Source of the DNA: an uncultured Muribaculaceae bacterium | GTDB taxonomy: Bacteria > Bacteroidota > Bacteroidia > Bacteroidales > Muribaculaceae | DNA: 52,565 nt | Assembly: GCA_910586975.1 (NCBI GenBank) | Contig: CAJUKX010000001.1 | Coordinates: 1 to 52,565, forward strand | Direction: 5' to 3' | In this document: positions 36,108-44,570 of the stretch, piece after piece | Numbering within the stretch: position 1 is the stretch's first letter | Layout: every line of letters begins with the position of its first letter | Program-made: the position numbers and the translations under genes | The notes under the pieces: model-generated | What the model was told of the DNA's origin: nothing | Seen by the model: the letters and a program-made list of their open reading frames with translations, nothing else | Databases searched by the model: none

Positions 36108-36137
36108 CAAATATATGTATAATTATCTAAAATGCAA
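36108..36137 (-). promoter_or_regulatory. Promoter of the lipoprotein pair
   Basis: On the minus strand TTG (36135-36137), 19-bp spacer and TATATTTG (36108-36115), a full consensus match about 90 bp before the start codon. Confidence 0.7.
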
Positions 36138-36252
36138 GTGCAATTTGGTTATTAGATATTAATATATGTTAATATATCTTTATTTATAGCATTTACTTCC
36201 AACAATGTGGAATATTAGCCATAAAGGGTGTAAAATCTGCTGTATTATGTAT

Positions 36253-36308
36253 TATAAAAAGCAACCGTGGCGCGAACCTGAGTAGGTTTGCGCCACGGTT
36301 GCTTTTTA
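36253..36308. terminator. Bidirectional terminator, copy 2 (rpmE2)
   Basis: Same core as 33072-33122 with a changed base pair at the stem end (AGGTTT against AGGTTC) and a different first pair (GCAACC against ACAACC). It lies 19 bp after the rpmE2 stop. Confidence 0.88.
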
Positions 36309-36326
36309 ACGGAAAAAGTTTTGAAA

Positions 36327-36581
36327 TTACTTTTTACCGCGGTTGCCGTAACGGCTCATGAACTTATCAACACGTCCTGCGGTATCGACGAGCTTCTGCT
36401 TACCGGTGAAGAAGGGGTGAGAAGCGTTGGTGATTTCGAGCTTCACCAGGGGATATTCCTTGCCATCGAGGGTGATGGTTTCGCGGGTAGCGATAGTTGA
36501 GCGGGTAATGAAAGTAACTTCATTCGACATGTCTTTGAACACAACTTCGCGATAGTTGGTAGGATGGATGTCTTTTTTCAT
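36327..36581 (-). CDS. rpmE2: Type B 50S ribosomal protein L31
   Basis: An 84-residue bL31 of the C-minus (zinc-free) type: MKKDIHPTNYREVVFKD at the start and HPFFTGKQKLVDTAGRVDKF in the middle, with no CxxC zinc motif. It has its own promoter on the minus strand at 36653-36683. Confidence 0.97.
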   Translation of the reverse strand: MKKDIHPTNYREVVFKDMSNEVTFITRSTIATRETITLDGKEYPLVKLEITNASHPFFTGKQKLVDTAGRVDKFMSRYGNRGKK

Positions 36582-36652
36582 TTTATTATAACGTTATAAC
36601 TTAAGTTTCAAAATATCTCGACGCTGGTAAGGCGTCATATAGTAATGGCCTG

Positions 36653-36683
36653 CAAATTTACGACTTTTTTGTGAATCCGCCAA
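36653..36683 (-). promoter_or_regulatory. Promoter of rpmE2
   Basis: TTG (36681-36683), 20-bp spacer and TAAATTTG (36653-36660) on the minus strand, 72 bp before the start. Confidence 0.7.
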
Positions 36684-36784
36684 AATTCGGTGTAAAAACT
36701 TTGTAAAAAGTGCGCAAAACGGCACATAAACGAAAGAGAACCATGCACGTGGCCGGTTCTCTTGCGATAATTCTTATAAGGCTA

Positions 36785-37351
36785 TCAGGCCTTTACGCGG
36801 CAGAGGTATGAACCGTCGCGGGTATCGACTTCGATAGACTCGCCTTCGTTTACGAAGAGGGGCACGCGTACTTCGGCGCCGGTCTCAACGGTGGCGGGCT
36901 TAAGGGTGTTGGTGGCTGTATCGCCCTTGATACCGGGCTCGGTGTAGGTAACCTTGAGGACTGTCTTGATGGGCATTTCGGCGTAGAGGACAGTTTCGGT
37001 AGAGGCGTCGGTAACAACTTCTACGGTGTCGCCTTCTTTCATGTAAGCGGCGCCTGTAACGAGATTCTTGTTGATGGGAATCTGTTCGAAGGTTTCGTTG
37101 TTCATGAAGATATCGTCGTCACCGTCGGTATAGAGATACTGGAAGGGACGGCGTTCAACACGTACGTCTTCGAGTTTTTCGCCGATGTTGAAGCGGCGTT
37201 CGAGCACACGGCCGTCAACCACATCCTTGAGCTTGGTGCGCATGAATGTGTTGCCCTTGCCGGGTTTTACATGGAGGAACTCTATGCAGAAATAGAGACG
37301 GCCATCCATGCGGATGCAGGTGCCGTTTTTGATGTCCTGAGCGTTAATCAT
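36785..37351 (-). CDS. efp: Translation elongation factor P
   Basis: A 188-residue EF-P, which rescues ribosomes stalled at proline runs. All three beta domains are present; the tip of the first is HVKPGKGNTF, with lysine at the position modified in lysyl- or hydroxylysyl-type EF-P. The C-terminal TRDGSYLCRV motif is intact. Confidence 0.97.
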   Translation of the reverse strand: MINAQDIKNGTCIRMDGRLYFCIEFLHVKPGKGNTFMRTKLKDVVDGRVLERRFNIGEKLEDVRVERRPFQYLYTDGDDDIFMNNETFEQIPINKNLVTGAAYMKEGDTVEVVTDASTETVLYAEMPIKTVLKVTYTEPGIKGDTATNTLKPATVETGAEVRVPLFVNEGESIEVDTRDGSYLCRVKA

Positions 37352-37379
37352 ATTTGATTGGTATGATGAAAATTTTTTG

Positions 37380-37411
37380 CAAATTTACTAAAAAATCATA
37401 TTAAGTTCCAA
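37380..37411 (-). promoter_or_regulatory. Promoter of efp
   Basis: TTG (37409-37411), 21-bp spacer and TAAATTTG (37380-37387) on the minus strand, about 30 bp before the efp start. Confidence 0.7.
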
Positions 37412-37453
37412 ATCCGCAGCTGAAATGGTCTAAAAAACAGTTTCTTAAAAACA

Positions 37454-37489
37454 TATCCCGCAAACCTTACTGAAGGCATTGCGGGACAG
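37454..37489 (-). terminator. Terminator of the tRNA-Leu transcript
   Basis: TCCCGCAA paired with TTGCGGGA around a 15-nt loop; on the minus strand a T-rich stretch follows. Confidence 0.7.
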
Positions 37490-37493
37490 CTCG

Positions 37494-37575
37494 TGCGCAT
37501 GAAGGGACTCGAACCCTTACGTCCGAGGACATTAGATCCTAAGTCTAACGCGGCTACCAATTACGCCACACGCGC
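37494..37575 (-). tRNA. tRNA-Leu, anticodon UAG
   Basis: Read on the minus strand: acceptor stem GCGCGTG/CATGCGC with discriminator A, anticodon stem TTAGA/TCTAA around CTTAGGA (anticodon TAG), a long variable arm (TGTCCTCGGACGT) typical of class II tRNAs, and T arm AAGGG-TTCGAGT-CCCTT. CCA is not encoded. Confidence 0.96.
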
Positions 37576-37600
37576 ATGCAAGGATTTGGGTTTTGCGGTG

Positions 37601-37630
37601 CAAAGTTACGCTTTTTATAGTTCACAACAA
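37601..37630 (-). promoter_or_regulatory. Promoter of tRNA-Leu
   Basis: TTG (37628-37630), 19-bp spacer and TAACTTTG (37601-37608) on the minus strand, 26 bp before the tRNA. Confidence 0.7.
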
Positions 37631-37658
37631 AATTTTAGGCTATATTTTTGTTTAAAAG

Positions 37659-37689
37659 TTGCTTATTTGGTGGAAAATCCGTAACTTTG
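37659..37689 (+). promoter_or_regulatory. Promoter of the rplM-rpsI-rpsB-tsf operon
   Basis: TTG (37659-37661), 20-bp spacer and TAACTTTG (37682-37689). The leader is about 110 nt and holds a stem TTGGCCG (37741-37747) with CGGCCAA (37766-37772), a possible autoregulatory site for L13. Confidence 0.72.
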
Positions 37690-37806
37690 CAGTCCGATTA
37701 TGTCCAAATAACATAACAGGCAGCCACAGTCGCGGTGCTTTTGGCCGAGCATCGGGATAAGTGTGCGGCCAAATATTATTAACTAATCAATCTTAAAAAC
37801 AACAAA

Positions 37807-38286
37807 GTGGATACTTTAAGTTACAAGACCCTTTCCCCCAACGCACAGTCGATCGAGCGCGAATGGGTGGTAATCGACGCTACCGACCAGGTACTCGGCC
37901 GCCTTTGCTCGAAAGTCGCTAAAATCCTGCGCGGAAAGCACAAGCCTACCTACTCGCCCTACACCGAGTGTGGCGACAATGTGATTATTATCAACGCCGA
38001 CAAAGTGGTTCTCACCGGCAAGAAGATGACCGACCGCATCTACCTCAACTACACCGGCTACCCCGGCGGTCAGCGCGAGCTCACCCCCGAAGTGCTGATG
38101 AAGAAGTCGTACAACAAGCACCTCAAGCCCGGCATCCATCCCCTGTACATGCGTGTGCTCAAAGGCATGCTCCCCAAGAACCGTCTTGGCCGTCGCCTTA
38201 TCGAGAACGTACACGTGTACAATGGCCCTGAACACCCCCACCAGGCTCAGGAACCCAAAGTCATCGATATTAACAAAATGAAATAA
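37807..38286 (+). CDS. rplM: 50S ribosomal protein L13
   Basis: A 159-residue uL13 with ATDQVLGRLCSKVAKILRGKHKPTYSP and HLKPGIHPLYMRVLKGMLPKN. It starts at GTG 37807, which gives the usual Bacteroidetes N-terminus MDTLSYKT. First gene of a ribosomal operon. Confidence 0.97.
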   Translation: MDTLSYKTLSPNAQSIEREWVVIDATDQVLGRLCSKVAKILRGKHKPTYSPYTECGDNVIIINADKVVLTGKKMTDRIYLNYTGYPGGQRELTPEVLMKKSYNKHLKPGIHPLYMRVLKGMLPKNRLGRRLIENVHVYNGPEHPHQAQEPKVIDINKMK

Positions 38287-38294
38287 TCGCAAGA

Positions 38295-38681
38295 ATGGAA
38301 AACGTTAATGCAGTAGGCCGTCGTAAGGCCGCAGTGGCCCGCGTAATCCTCAAAGAAGGTAACGGCGTCATCACCATCAACCACCGCCCCCTCGAAGTGT
38401 ATTTCCCCTCTTCGATTCTTCAATTCATCGTTAAACAGCCCCTGAGCCTTCTCGACGTTACTGAAAAGTACGACGTGAACGTAAACCTCGACGGCGGCGG
38501 CTACAAAGGCCAGGCCGAAGCTCTGCGCCTCGCTATCGCCCGCGCTCTCGTTAAGGTTAACCCCGACGACAAGGCTCTGTTGCGCAAGCACGGCTTCATG
38601 ACCCGCGACCCCCGCGCCGTGGAACGCAAAAAGCCCGGTCAGCCCAAGGCTCGCAAGCGCTTCCAGTTCAGCAAGCGTTAA
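38295..38681 (+). CDS. rpsI: 30S ribosomal protein S9
   Basis: A 128-residue uS9 ending in the basic tail KARKRFQFSKR, whose final Lys-Arg reaches the P-site tRNA. It starts 8 bp after rplM, the classical L13-S9 pair. Confidence 0.98.
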   Translation: MENVNAVGRRKAAVARVILKEGNGVITINHRPLEVYFPSSILQFIVKQPLSLLDVTEKYDVNVNLDGGGYKGQAEALRLAIARALVKVNPDDKALLRKHGFMTRDPRAVERKKPGQPKARKRFQFSKR

Positions 38682-38845
38682 TACGCTGCTTACTTCGAGC
38701 TTAGGGAGTCAACTCTACTTCCCTTGTCTCAGCTCGCCGGAGACAGACTCCGGACTAATCAGAGTTTAGTATCTAAATCGCCGGGATGGACACGTTCCCT
38801 ACCCTGCGGTTGAAACAAAAGAACGTAAACCCAACAAAAAAAATC
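38682..38845 (+). promoter_or_regulatory. Structured rpsI-rpsB intergenic leader
   Basis: A 164-bp gap with several hairpins: AGGGA/TCCCT, CCGGAG-ACAGA-CTCCGG (38737-38753) and ACTAA/TTTAGT. No promoter box is evident, so this is probably a processed or autoregulated leader of rpsB. Confidence 0.5.
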
Positions 38846-39664
38846 ATGGCAAATCCAACATTTGACCAACTTATCGAAGCAGGATGCCACTTCGGCCACC
38901 TCAAACGCAAATGGAATCCTGCAATGGCTCCTTACATCTTCATGGAGCGCAACGGTATCCACATCATCGATCTCTATAAGACCGCAGCTAAAATCGAAGA
39001 AGCTGCAGCCGCTCTGAAGAACATCGCCAAGCAAGGCAAGAAGGTGCTCTTCGTAGCAACCAAAAAACAGGCCAAACAAGTTATCGCCGACCTCGCCCAG
39101 GGCGTAAACATGCCCTACGTTATCGAACGCTGGCCCGGCGGTATGCTCACCAACTTCCCCACCATCCGCAAGGCTGTCAAGAAGATGACTTCTATCGACA
39201 AGATGACCAAGGATGGTACTTTCGACAACCTCTCAAAGCGTGAACGCCTTCAGATCACCCGTCAGCGCGCAAAGCTCGAAAAGACCCTCGGCTCTATCGC
39301 CGACCTCAACCGTCTGCCCTCGGCTCTCTTCGTAGTTGACGTACTGAAAGAACGCATCGCCGTTGCTGAAGCCAACCGCCTCGGTATCCCCGTTTTCGCT
39401 ATGGTTGACACCAACTCAGACCCCACCAACATCGACTTCGTTATCCCCGCCAACGACGACGCTTCAAAGAGCATCGAACTCATCGTGGGCGCCCTCACCG
39501 AAGCCATGAAGGAAGGCCTCGAAGAACGCAAGGCTGAAAAGGTTGACACCGAAGCAGCCGGCGAAGGCGAAGCCGCTCCCGCTCCCCGTCGCGAACGTCG
39601 TCGCGTACGCAAGAACGACGCTCCCGCCGAAGCTGAAGCTCCCGCTGCCGAAGCCGCTGAATAA
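38846..39664 (+). CDS. rpsB: 30S ribosomal protein S2
   Basis: A 272-residue uS2. The start at ATG 38846 (MANPTFDQLIEAGCHFGHLKRKWNP) is supported by family alignment; the 20 extra upstream residues are not S2-like. It ends in an acidic Ala/Glu/Arg-rich tail (about 235-272) common in Bacteroidetes. Confidence 0.97.
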   Translation: MANPTFDQLIEAGCHFGHLKRKWNPAMAPYIFMERNGIHIIDLYKTAAKIEEAAAALKNIAKQGKKVLFVATKKQAKQVIADLAQGVNMPYVIERWPGGMLTNFPTIRKAVKKMTSIDKMTKDGTFDNLSKRERLQITRQRAKLEKTLGSIADLNRLPSALFVVDVLKERIAVAEANRLGIPVFAMVDTNSDPTNIDFVIPANDDASKSIELIVGALTEAMKEGLEERKAEKVDTEAAGEGEAAPAPRRERRRVRKNDAPAEAEAPAAEAAE

Positions 39665-39698
39665 TCGCCGATTGTTCGCAACAACCAAAACAAATATC

Positions 39699-39744
39699 TT
39701 AGACATAAAGTACCCTGCCTGTTATCAGAGTGCTTTATGTCTAA
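39699..39744 (+). promoter_or_regulatory. rpsB-tsf intergenic stem-loop
   Basis: A perfect 12-bp stem, TTAGACATAAAG (39699-39710) with its complement (39733-39744), around a 22-nt loop. No long T tract follows, so it is more likely an attenuator or processing site than a full terminator. Confidence 0.65.
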
Positions 39745-39788
39745 AATAAATTAAACGAATAACTAATCTCCTAATACTACATAATATT

Positions 39789-40781
39789 ATGGCAGTAACA
39801 ATGGCAGAAATCACCAAGCTGCGCCACCTCACATCGGCCGGCCTGATGGACTGCAAAAAGGCTCTCGCCGAAACTGACGGCGACATCGAAAAGGCCGTTG
39901 AAATCCTCCGCAAGAAGGGTCAGGCCGTTGCCGCTAAGCGCGAAGACCGCAACGCCGCCGAAGGCTGCGTTATGTCGAAGAACGACGGCAACTTTGCCGC
40001 TATCCTCGCTCTCAACTGCGAAACCGACTTCGTGGCTAAGAACGAAGGCTTCGTTAACCTCGCCAAGACTCTCCTCGACCTCGCTGTAGCTAACCGCTGC
40101 AAAAACGCCGAAGAGCTCAAGGCCCTCACCGTTGACGGTCGCACCGTTGCCGATCTCGTAACTGAAGAATCAGGCAAAACCGGCGAAAAGACCGAAATCG
40201 GCGCTTACGAAGTTGTAGAAGCTCCTTCTACCGCCGCTTACAACCACTTCAACAACAAGCTCGCTGCTATCGTTGGTTTCAACCTCCCCGGAGTTGACGC
40301 TCAGGTAGGTCGCGAAGTCTGCATGCAGATTGCTTCAATGAACCCCGTGGCTTGCAGCCGCAACGACGTTCCCCAGGCCACTATCGACCAGGAAATCGCC
40401 GTAGCTGTTGAAAAAACCAAGCAGGAACAGGTTAAGAAGGCTGTTGAAGCTGCCCTCAAGAAGGCTGGCCTCAACCCCAACCACTTCGACTCTGAAGACC
40501 ACATCGAATCTAACATCACCAAGGGTTGGATCACAGCTGACGACGCTGCAAAGGCTCGCCAGATCATGAAGGAAACAGCCGAAGCCAAGGCCGCTAACCT
40601 CCCCGAAGCTATGATTCAGAACATCGCCAACGGCCGTCTGAACAAGTTCTTCAAGGAAAGCTGCCTCATGGAACAGGAATACGTACAGGACAGCAAGCTC
40701 ACCGTAGGTCAGTTCCTCGAACAGACCCAGAAGGGCCTCGTAGCTGTAGATTTCAAGCGCGTAAACCTCAACGCCGACTAA
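39789..40781 (+). CDS. tsf: Translation elongation factor Ts
   Basis: A 330-residue EF-Ts, the GDP/GTP exchange factor of EF-Tu. N-terminal UBA-like region ITKLRHLTSAGLMDCKKAL, core NCETDFVAKNEGF and C-terminal FFKESCLMEQEYVQD are all present. Last gene of the rplM operon. Confidence 0.98.
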   Translation: MAVTMAEITKLRHLTSAGLMDCKKALAETDGDIEKAVEILRKKGQAVAAKREDRNAAEGCVMSKNDGNFAAILALNCETDFVAKNEGFVNLAKTLLDLAVANRCKNAEELKALTVDGRTVADLVTEESGKTGEKTEIGAYEVVEAPSTAAYNHFNNKLAAIVGFNLPGVDAQVGREVCMQIASMNPVACSRNDVPQATIDQEIAVAVEKTKQEQVKKAVEAALKKAGLNPNHFDSEDHIESNITKGWITADDAAKARQIMKETAEAKAANLPEAMIQNIANGRLNKFFKESCLMEQEYVQDSKLTVGQFLEQTQKGLVAVDFKRVNLNAD

Positions 40782-40805
40782 TTCTTCCACACAAGGATAA
40801 TTGCC

Positions 40806-40839
40806 AAACAGGCCGAGTCAACCGACTCGGCCTGTTTTT
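40806..40839 (+). terminator. Terminator of the ribosomal operon
   Basis: AAACAGGCCGAGTC and its complement around a 6-nt loop, ending in T5, 25 bp after tsf. Confidence 0.92.
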
Positions 40840-40864
40840 GTATTCCATAGAGCACAATCCACGC

Positions 40865-41480
40865 CCAAGAATATGACATCCTGATGCAGCATAGCCAACA
40901 CGGCATACAGCATCATCCGCCCCGGGCTTATCTGTAAGATGGCATCCGCCAAGGATGTCTGCAAACACCTTAACTCGGTATGCACGCGCGCAGGCGCAGG
41001 CGTAGCCGTAGCGCAGGGCATGCCGGGCAAGTAGACAGTATATGGTCGGCATCCGACAGGATGCAGCATAGGCAACACGGCACACAGCAGTGTTATCTGT
41101 AAGATGGCATCCGAAGGAAGCCTGAAAGCTAGTAGCCGGGTATGCACGACCGTAGGGAGGGCATGCCCGGACGGTCGCGCCCAAACCGAAGGCATTCGTA
41201 GAAAGCCGTCTACATATGTGGGTCGCATGTATAATCGGCTTTCTGCGAATGCCTTTGCTTTTTAATACGCTTACCGGGCATGCCCTGCGCTTCGGTTACA
41301 CCTACGCGCGTGCATACCCGGCTACTAGCTCACAGACATCCTGCCGGATGTCATATTCTGATAGCGGAAGATACATCGTGTCAGATTCAGTGTAGTTATA
41401 TCATGCCAAACATCCTTGTTATCATTAATATGACATCCGCCAAGGATGTCATATTCCCGACAACATTGATACCTGAGCTT
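40865..41480. repeat. Intergenic palindromic mosaic repeat, block 4
   Basis: A complete nested element lies at about 41125-41345 with the same order of arms as the block 3 element, and a second unit with the long-loop type (GGCGTAGCC core) at about 40940-41055. GACATCC-N4-GGATGTC hairpins cap the ends (for example 41333-41352 and 41430-41450). It fills the convergent gap after tsf. Confidence 0.85.
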
Positions 41481-41580
41481 AAGGCATTCGCAGAAAGCCA
41501 ATTATAAAGTCAGGCTTTCTACAGTTATCATCTTACCGATAACCTATTAAAGAAAAAAAATGTTTATGAGGAAGGTGTTG

Positions 41581-41994
41581 TCATTTAGGATATACAACGG
41601 GAGATATATCCATAATAGTAAACTTACCGTCAACATCAGAAGCTATAACCTTTATACATGTATATTCGCTCTCGGGATTCCACTTATATTTTACCATATA
41701 TACGTCTTCGCCCTGCGGAACTACCGTCAGCGACTTAATACCATACTCGCATACGTCTTGCGCATTAACCACAGCGTCCACATCATACTGCTGCGAGTAT
41801 TCTTTGAGCCTTGCAATGAGCTCGGGCGACATAGTGGCCCTTAAAAGCTCGACATTGGCAGACTCATTGCTCTCTTCATTTTGCATGTAAGCTAAATAGA
41901 AATCTTTAATTTCAGCTTCACACTGTCCGTATCCACATAAAGTGAATAACGAAAACACAGCCACCAGCAGCACTTTAGAAAATCGGTTTATCAT
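41581..41994 (-). CDS. Small secreted protein, DUF3828/NTF2-like
   Basis: A 137-residue protein with signal peptide (MINRFSKVLLVAVFSLFTLCGYG|Q). The mature part (EIKDFYLAYM... ELIARLKEY... QDVCEYGIKSLTVVPQGEDVYMVKYKW) has the layout of DUF3828/NTF2-like periplasmic proteins; this is a weak call. The start at 41994 is chosen because the longer frame crosses the RNA terminator at 42096-42124. A -7 box TAACTTTG lies at 42018-42025. Confidence 0.75.
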   Translation of the reverse strand: MINRFSKVLLVAVFSLFTLCGYGQCEAEIKDFYLAYMQNEESNESANVELLRATMSPELIARLKEYSQQYDVDAVVNAQDVCEYGIKSLTVVPQGEDVYMVKYKWNPESEYTCIKVIASDVDGKFTIMDISPVVYPK

Positions 41995-42087
41995 AATCTT
42001 TAATATAATTTCTGCCGCAAAGTTACATACAAATAAAATAAAAACTCTCAACATTTGTTGAGATGAGGTATAAAAACATAATAAAAC

Positions 42088-42124
42088 AAAAAAAATCCTC
42101 ATCCATTTCAGCAATGGTCGAGGA
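42088..42124 (-). terminator. Terminator of the candidate ncRNA
   Basis: TCCTCGACCATT pairs with AATGGATGAGGA at 11 of 12 positions, loop GCTGA, then T8 on the minus strand. Confidence 0.88.
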
Positions 42125-42346
42125 CTCTTAGCCATAAGGCAATTTGTGATTCTAATTCAGCTACTTTAGAGCTTTACTAATAGTGCAGAGATTATATCAT
42201 ACTTACTTATCACAACACCTTTGCTGCACACAGTGGTCTTCATCGCGAGGAGCTGGGTCGCATGCCTTAGCTTAGAGTCTTATAAAAATCGAGTAGAATG
42301 CGTAAATAATCGGTCTAAGTCTAAGTCAACAGGTGATTCATTAAAT
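42088..42346 (-). ncRNA. Candidate independent structured ncRNA (about 260 nt)
   Basis: A promoter at 42353-42383 and a strong terminator at 42088-42124 on the same strand bound this segment, which has no open frame of note. Internal structure: a bulged stem CTTAG-A-CTTAGA (42325-42314) with TCTAAG-CTAAG (42276-42266), and a TTGTGAT/ATCACAA pairing further 3'. I could not match it to RNase P, tmRNA or SRP RNA. A 6S-type regulator is possible but not shown. Confidence 0.6.
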
Positions 42347-42352
42347 CTTTTG

Positions 42353-42383
42353 CAAAGTTAATGTATTTTATACTTATTACCAA
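42353..42383 (-). promoter_or_regulatory. Promoter of the candidate ncRNA
   Basis: TTG (42381-42383), 20-bp spacer and TAACTTTG (42353-42360) on the minus strand, a full consensus with no gene start downstream for 350 bp. Confidence 0.75.
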
Positions 42384-42491
42384 GTACTTGCATTCAGATT
42401 TAATTGTTTTGTAACCAAATTTTACAGTATTTTTGCTTTATATACCTATTTTGACAATCGCAAACGCCTTACAAAGTTTCTAACGGTGTGT

Positions 42492-44558
42492 TTACTTGGG
42501 CTTAATGTTTGCAGCCAGTTCTGAGGGCGACAGCGTGGCCGGATATTGCTCAAAGGGCAAACGGAAAGCGCAGCCCGAAGCAAAATTTGAGCATCCGTAT
42601 GCTGTGCGTCCTTTCAGGATGTGACCTTTGCCGCACGACGGGCAAACTATCTGTTCAAGGCTTGTGATGGCTTCTGCGGCCTTCTTTTTGCGTGGTGCGC
42701 GCTTTTTGGGAGCTGGCTTCTCAGCCTTGTCACCCTTCTCGGCTTTCTCGGCTGCAGAATCAGTCACATGTATACGCCTTGCCGAGTTATCTGACAGCAC
42801 TTCGTAGACTATCTTACCTATCATCTCCTTGAGCTCGTTGATGAAGTCGGCCGGTGAATAATCGCCGCGCGAGATTCTGCGCAGCTTGTTCTCCCATATA
42901 CCGGTTAGCGACGCGCTTTTGAGCAATTCATCGTTAATAGTGTTTATGAGGTCGATACCGGCCTGAGTGGCCATTATGCTCTTGCGCTTTCTTTCGATAT
43001 AACGCCTGCGGAACAGTGTCTCGATAATCGAGGCTCGGGTTGACGGGCGTCCTATGCCGTTTTCTTTAAGGGCATCGCGCAGGGCATCGTCGTCCACAGT
43101 CTTGCCTGCTGTTTCCATGGCGCGGAGCAGTGTACCCTCGGTGTAGTATTTGGGCGGCTGAGTGGTTTTCTTCACTATCTTGGGGGTGTGCGGACCCGAC
43201 TCGCCCTTGACAAGGGGTGGCAAAATGGCATCGTCCTTTTCGGCCTGCTCGTTGGCTTCTGAAGTTTCCTCGGCTGTCTTATCGTACAGTACGCGCCATC
43301 CGGCATCGGTTATCACCTTGCCCGTGGCTTTGAAATCAATGTCATCCACGCGGCCGGTGACTGTGGTTTGCAGAAAACGGCAGTCGGGATAGAATGCCGC
43401 AATAAACCTCAGGGCAATCAAATGGTATAGCTTGCGCTCATCGCCTACAAGGCGCGAGGGCAGCTCGCCTGTAGGTATGATGGCATGGTGGTCAGTCACC
43501 TTGGAGTTATCAAACACCTTCTTGCTTTTAGGTATCTTGGCGGCGAGCACCGGTGCTGTCTGCGGCGCGTAGGGTGTCATGCGGCGCAGTATGTCGGGCA
43601 CCTTTGGGTAAACGTCGTCGGGCAGGAATGTGGTATCTACGCGCGGATATGTAGTTACCTTCTTCTCATACAGACTTTGTATGAGCCTCAGCGACTCGTC
43701 GGCGCTCCAACCCCAGCGGCGGTTGCACTCCACCTGCAGCGAGGTGAGGTCGAACAGGCGTGGCGGAGCTTCCCTGCCCTGCTTCTCAACTACGTCGGTT
43801 ACAGTGAAGGGCAGTGAGGATATGCGTTGTGCCAGCTCTGAAACTTTTTCCTCGCTGTCAAATTTCTTTGAAGCGGCAAACTGCACATCCTTGTATATGG
43901 TGTTGAGTTCCCAATAGTCCTTGGGTTTGAAATCGGCTATCTCGAAGTGGCGCTTCACTATCATAGCCAGTGTGGGGGTCTGCACACGTCCTACCGACAG
44001 CACCTTGCCCGGCTCGGAATACTTGAGCGAATACAGGCGTGTGGCATTCATTCCAAGAATCCAGTCGCCTATGGCGCGCGACAGGCCGGCATAGTACAGA
44101 TTGTCGTATTTGGCCTGAGGTTCGAGCGCGGCGAAGCCATCGCGTATCGACTGGTCGGTAAGCGACGATATCCACAGGCGCTTCACCGGACACTTCACGG
44201 CAGCCTTCTGCATCACCCAGCGCTGTATCAGTTCACCCTCTTGCCCGGCATCACCGCAGTTGATGATCTCGTCGGCATTGGCCACCAGAGTTTCAATCAC
44301 ATGAAACTGGCGTTTGATGCCTTCGTCGTCAATCAGCTTTATGCCGAAGCGTGGCGGCAGCATGGGCAGCGCGCCCAGGCTCCAGCGTTTCCACAGCTCG
44401 GTGTAGTCGGCCGGTTCTTTGAGTGTGCACAAATGTCCATAGGTCCAGGTCACCTGGTAACCTGAACCCTCAAAGAATCCGTTAAGTTTGTGATCGGCAC
44501 CTATGATACGGGCAATATCAGCAGCTACCGAAGGTTTTTCGGTTATACAGACAATCAC
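42492..44558 (-). CDS. topB: DNA topoisomerase III (type IA)
   Basis: A 688-residue type IA topoisomerase. TOPRIM domain (IVCITEKPSVAADIA; DAGQEGEL), active-site Tyr304 in TTYPRVDT, KENGIGRPSTRASI in the central domain, a Lys-rich linker (about 600-625) and a C-terminal four-Cys zinc ribbon (CPSCGKGHILKG..CSNFASGC). The chromosomal TopB form rather than a mobile-element helicase fusion. Confidence 0.95.
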   Translation of the reverse strand: MIVCITEKPSVAADIARIIGADHKLNGFFEGSGYQVTWTYGHLCTLKEPADYTELWKRWSLGALPMLPPRFGIKLIDDEGIKRQFHVIETLVANADEIINCGDAGQEGELIQRWVMQKAAVKCPVKRLWISSLTDQSIRDGFAALEPQAKYDNLYYAGLSRAIGDWILGMNATRLYSLKYSEPGKVLSVGRVQTPTLAMIVKRHFEIADFKPKDYWELNTIYKDVQFAASKKFDSEEKVSELAQRISSLPFTVTDVVEKQGREAPPRLFDLTSLQVECNRRWGWSADESLRLIQSLYEKKVTTYPRVDTTFLPDDVYPKVPDILRRMTPYAPQTAPVLAAKIPKSKKVFDNSKVTDHHAIIPTGELPSRLVGDERKLYHLIALRFIAAFYPDCRFLQTTVTGRVDDIDFKATGKVITDAGWRVLYDKTAEETSEANEQAEKDDAILPPLVKGESGPHTPKIVKKTTQPPKYYTEGTLLRAMETAGKTVDDDALRDALKENGIGRPSTRASIIETLFRRRYIERKRKSIMATQAGIDLINTINDELLKSASLTGIWENKLRRISRGDYSPADFINELKEMIGKIVYEVLSDNSARRIHVTDSAAEKAEKGDKAEKPAPKKRAPRKKKAAEAITSLEQIVCPSCGKGHILKGRTAYGCSNFASGCAFRLPFEQYPATLSPSELAANIKPK

Positions 44559-44570
44559 TTTAAAATCACT

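Noticed and set aside
38786..38845. 20-residue N-terminal extension of S2
   Set aside because: Not part of the S2 family; ATG 38846 gives the standard N-terminus.
42136..42352. tmRNA or RNase P RNA at the ncRNA locus
   Set aside because: None of the conserved segments of these RNAs (for example the GAGGAAAGTCC region of RNase P) is visible on either strand.
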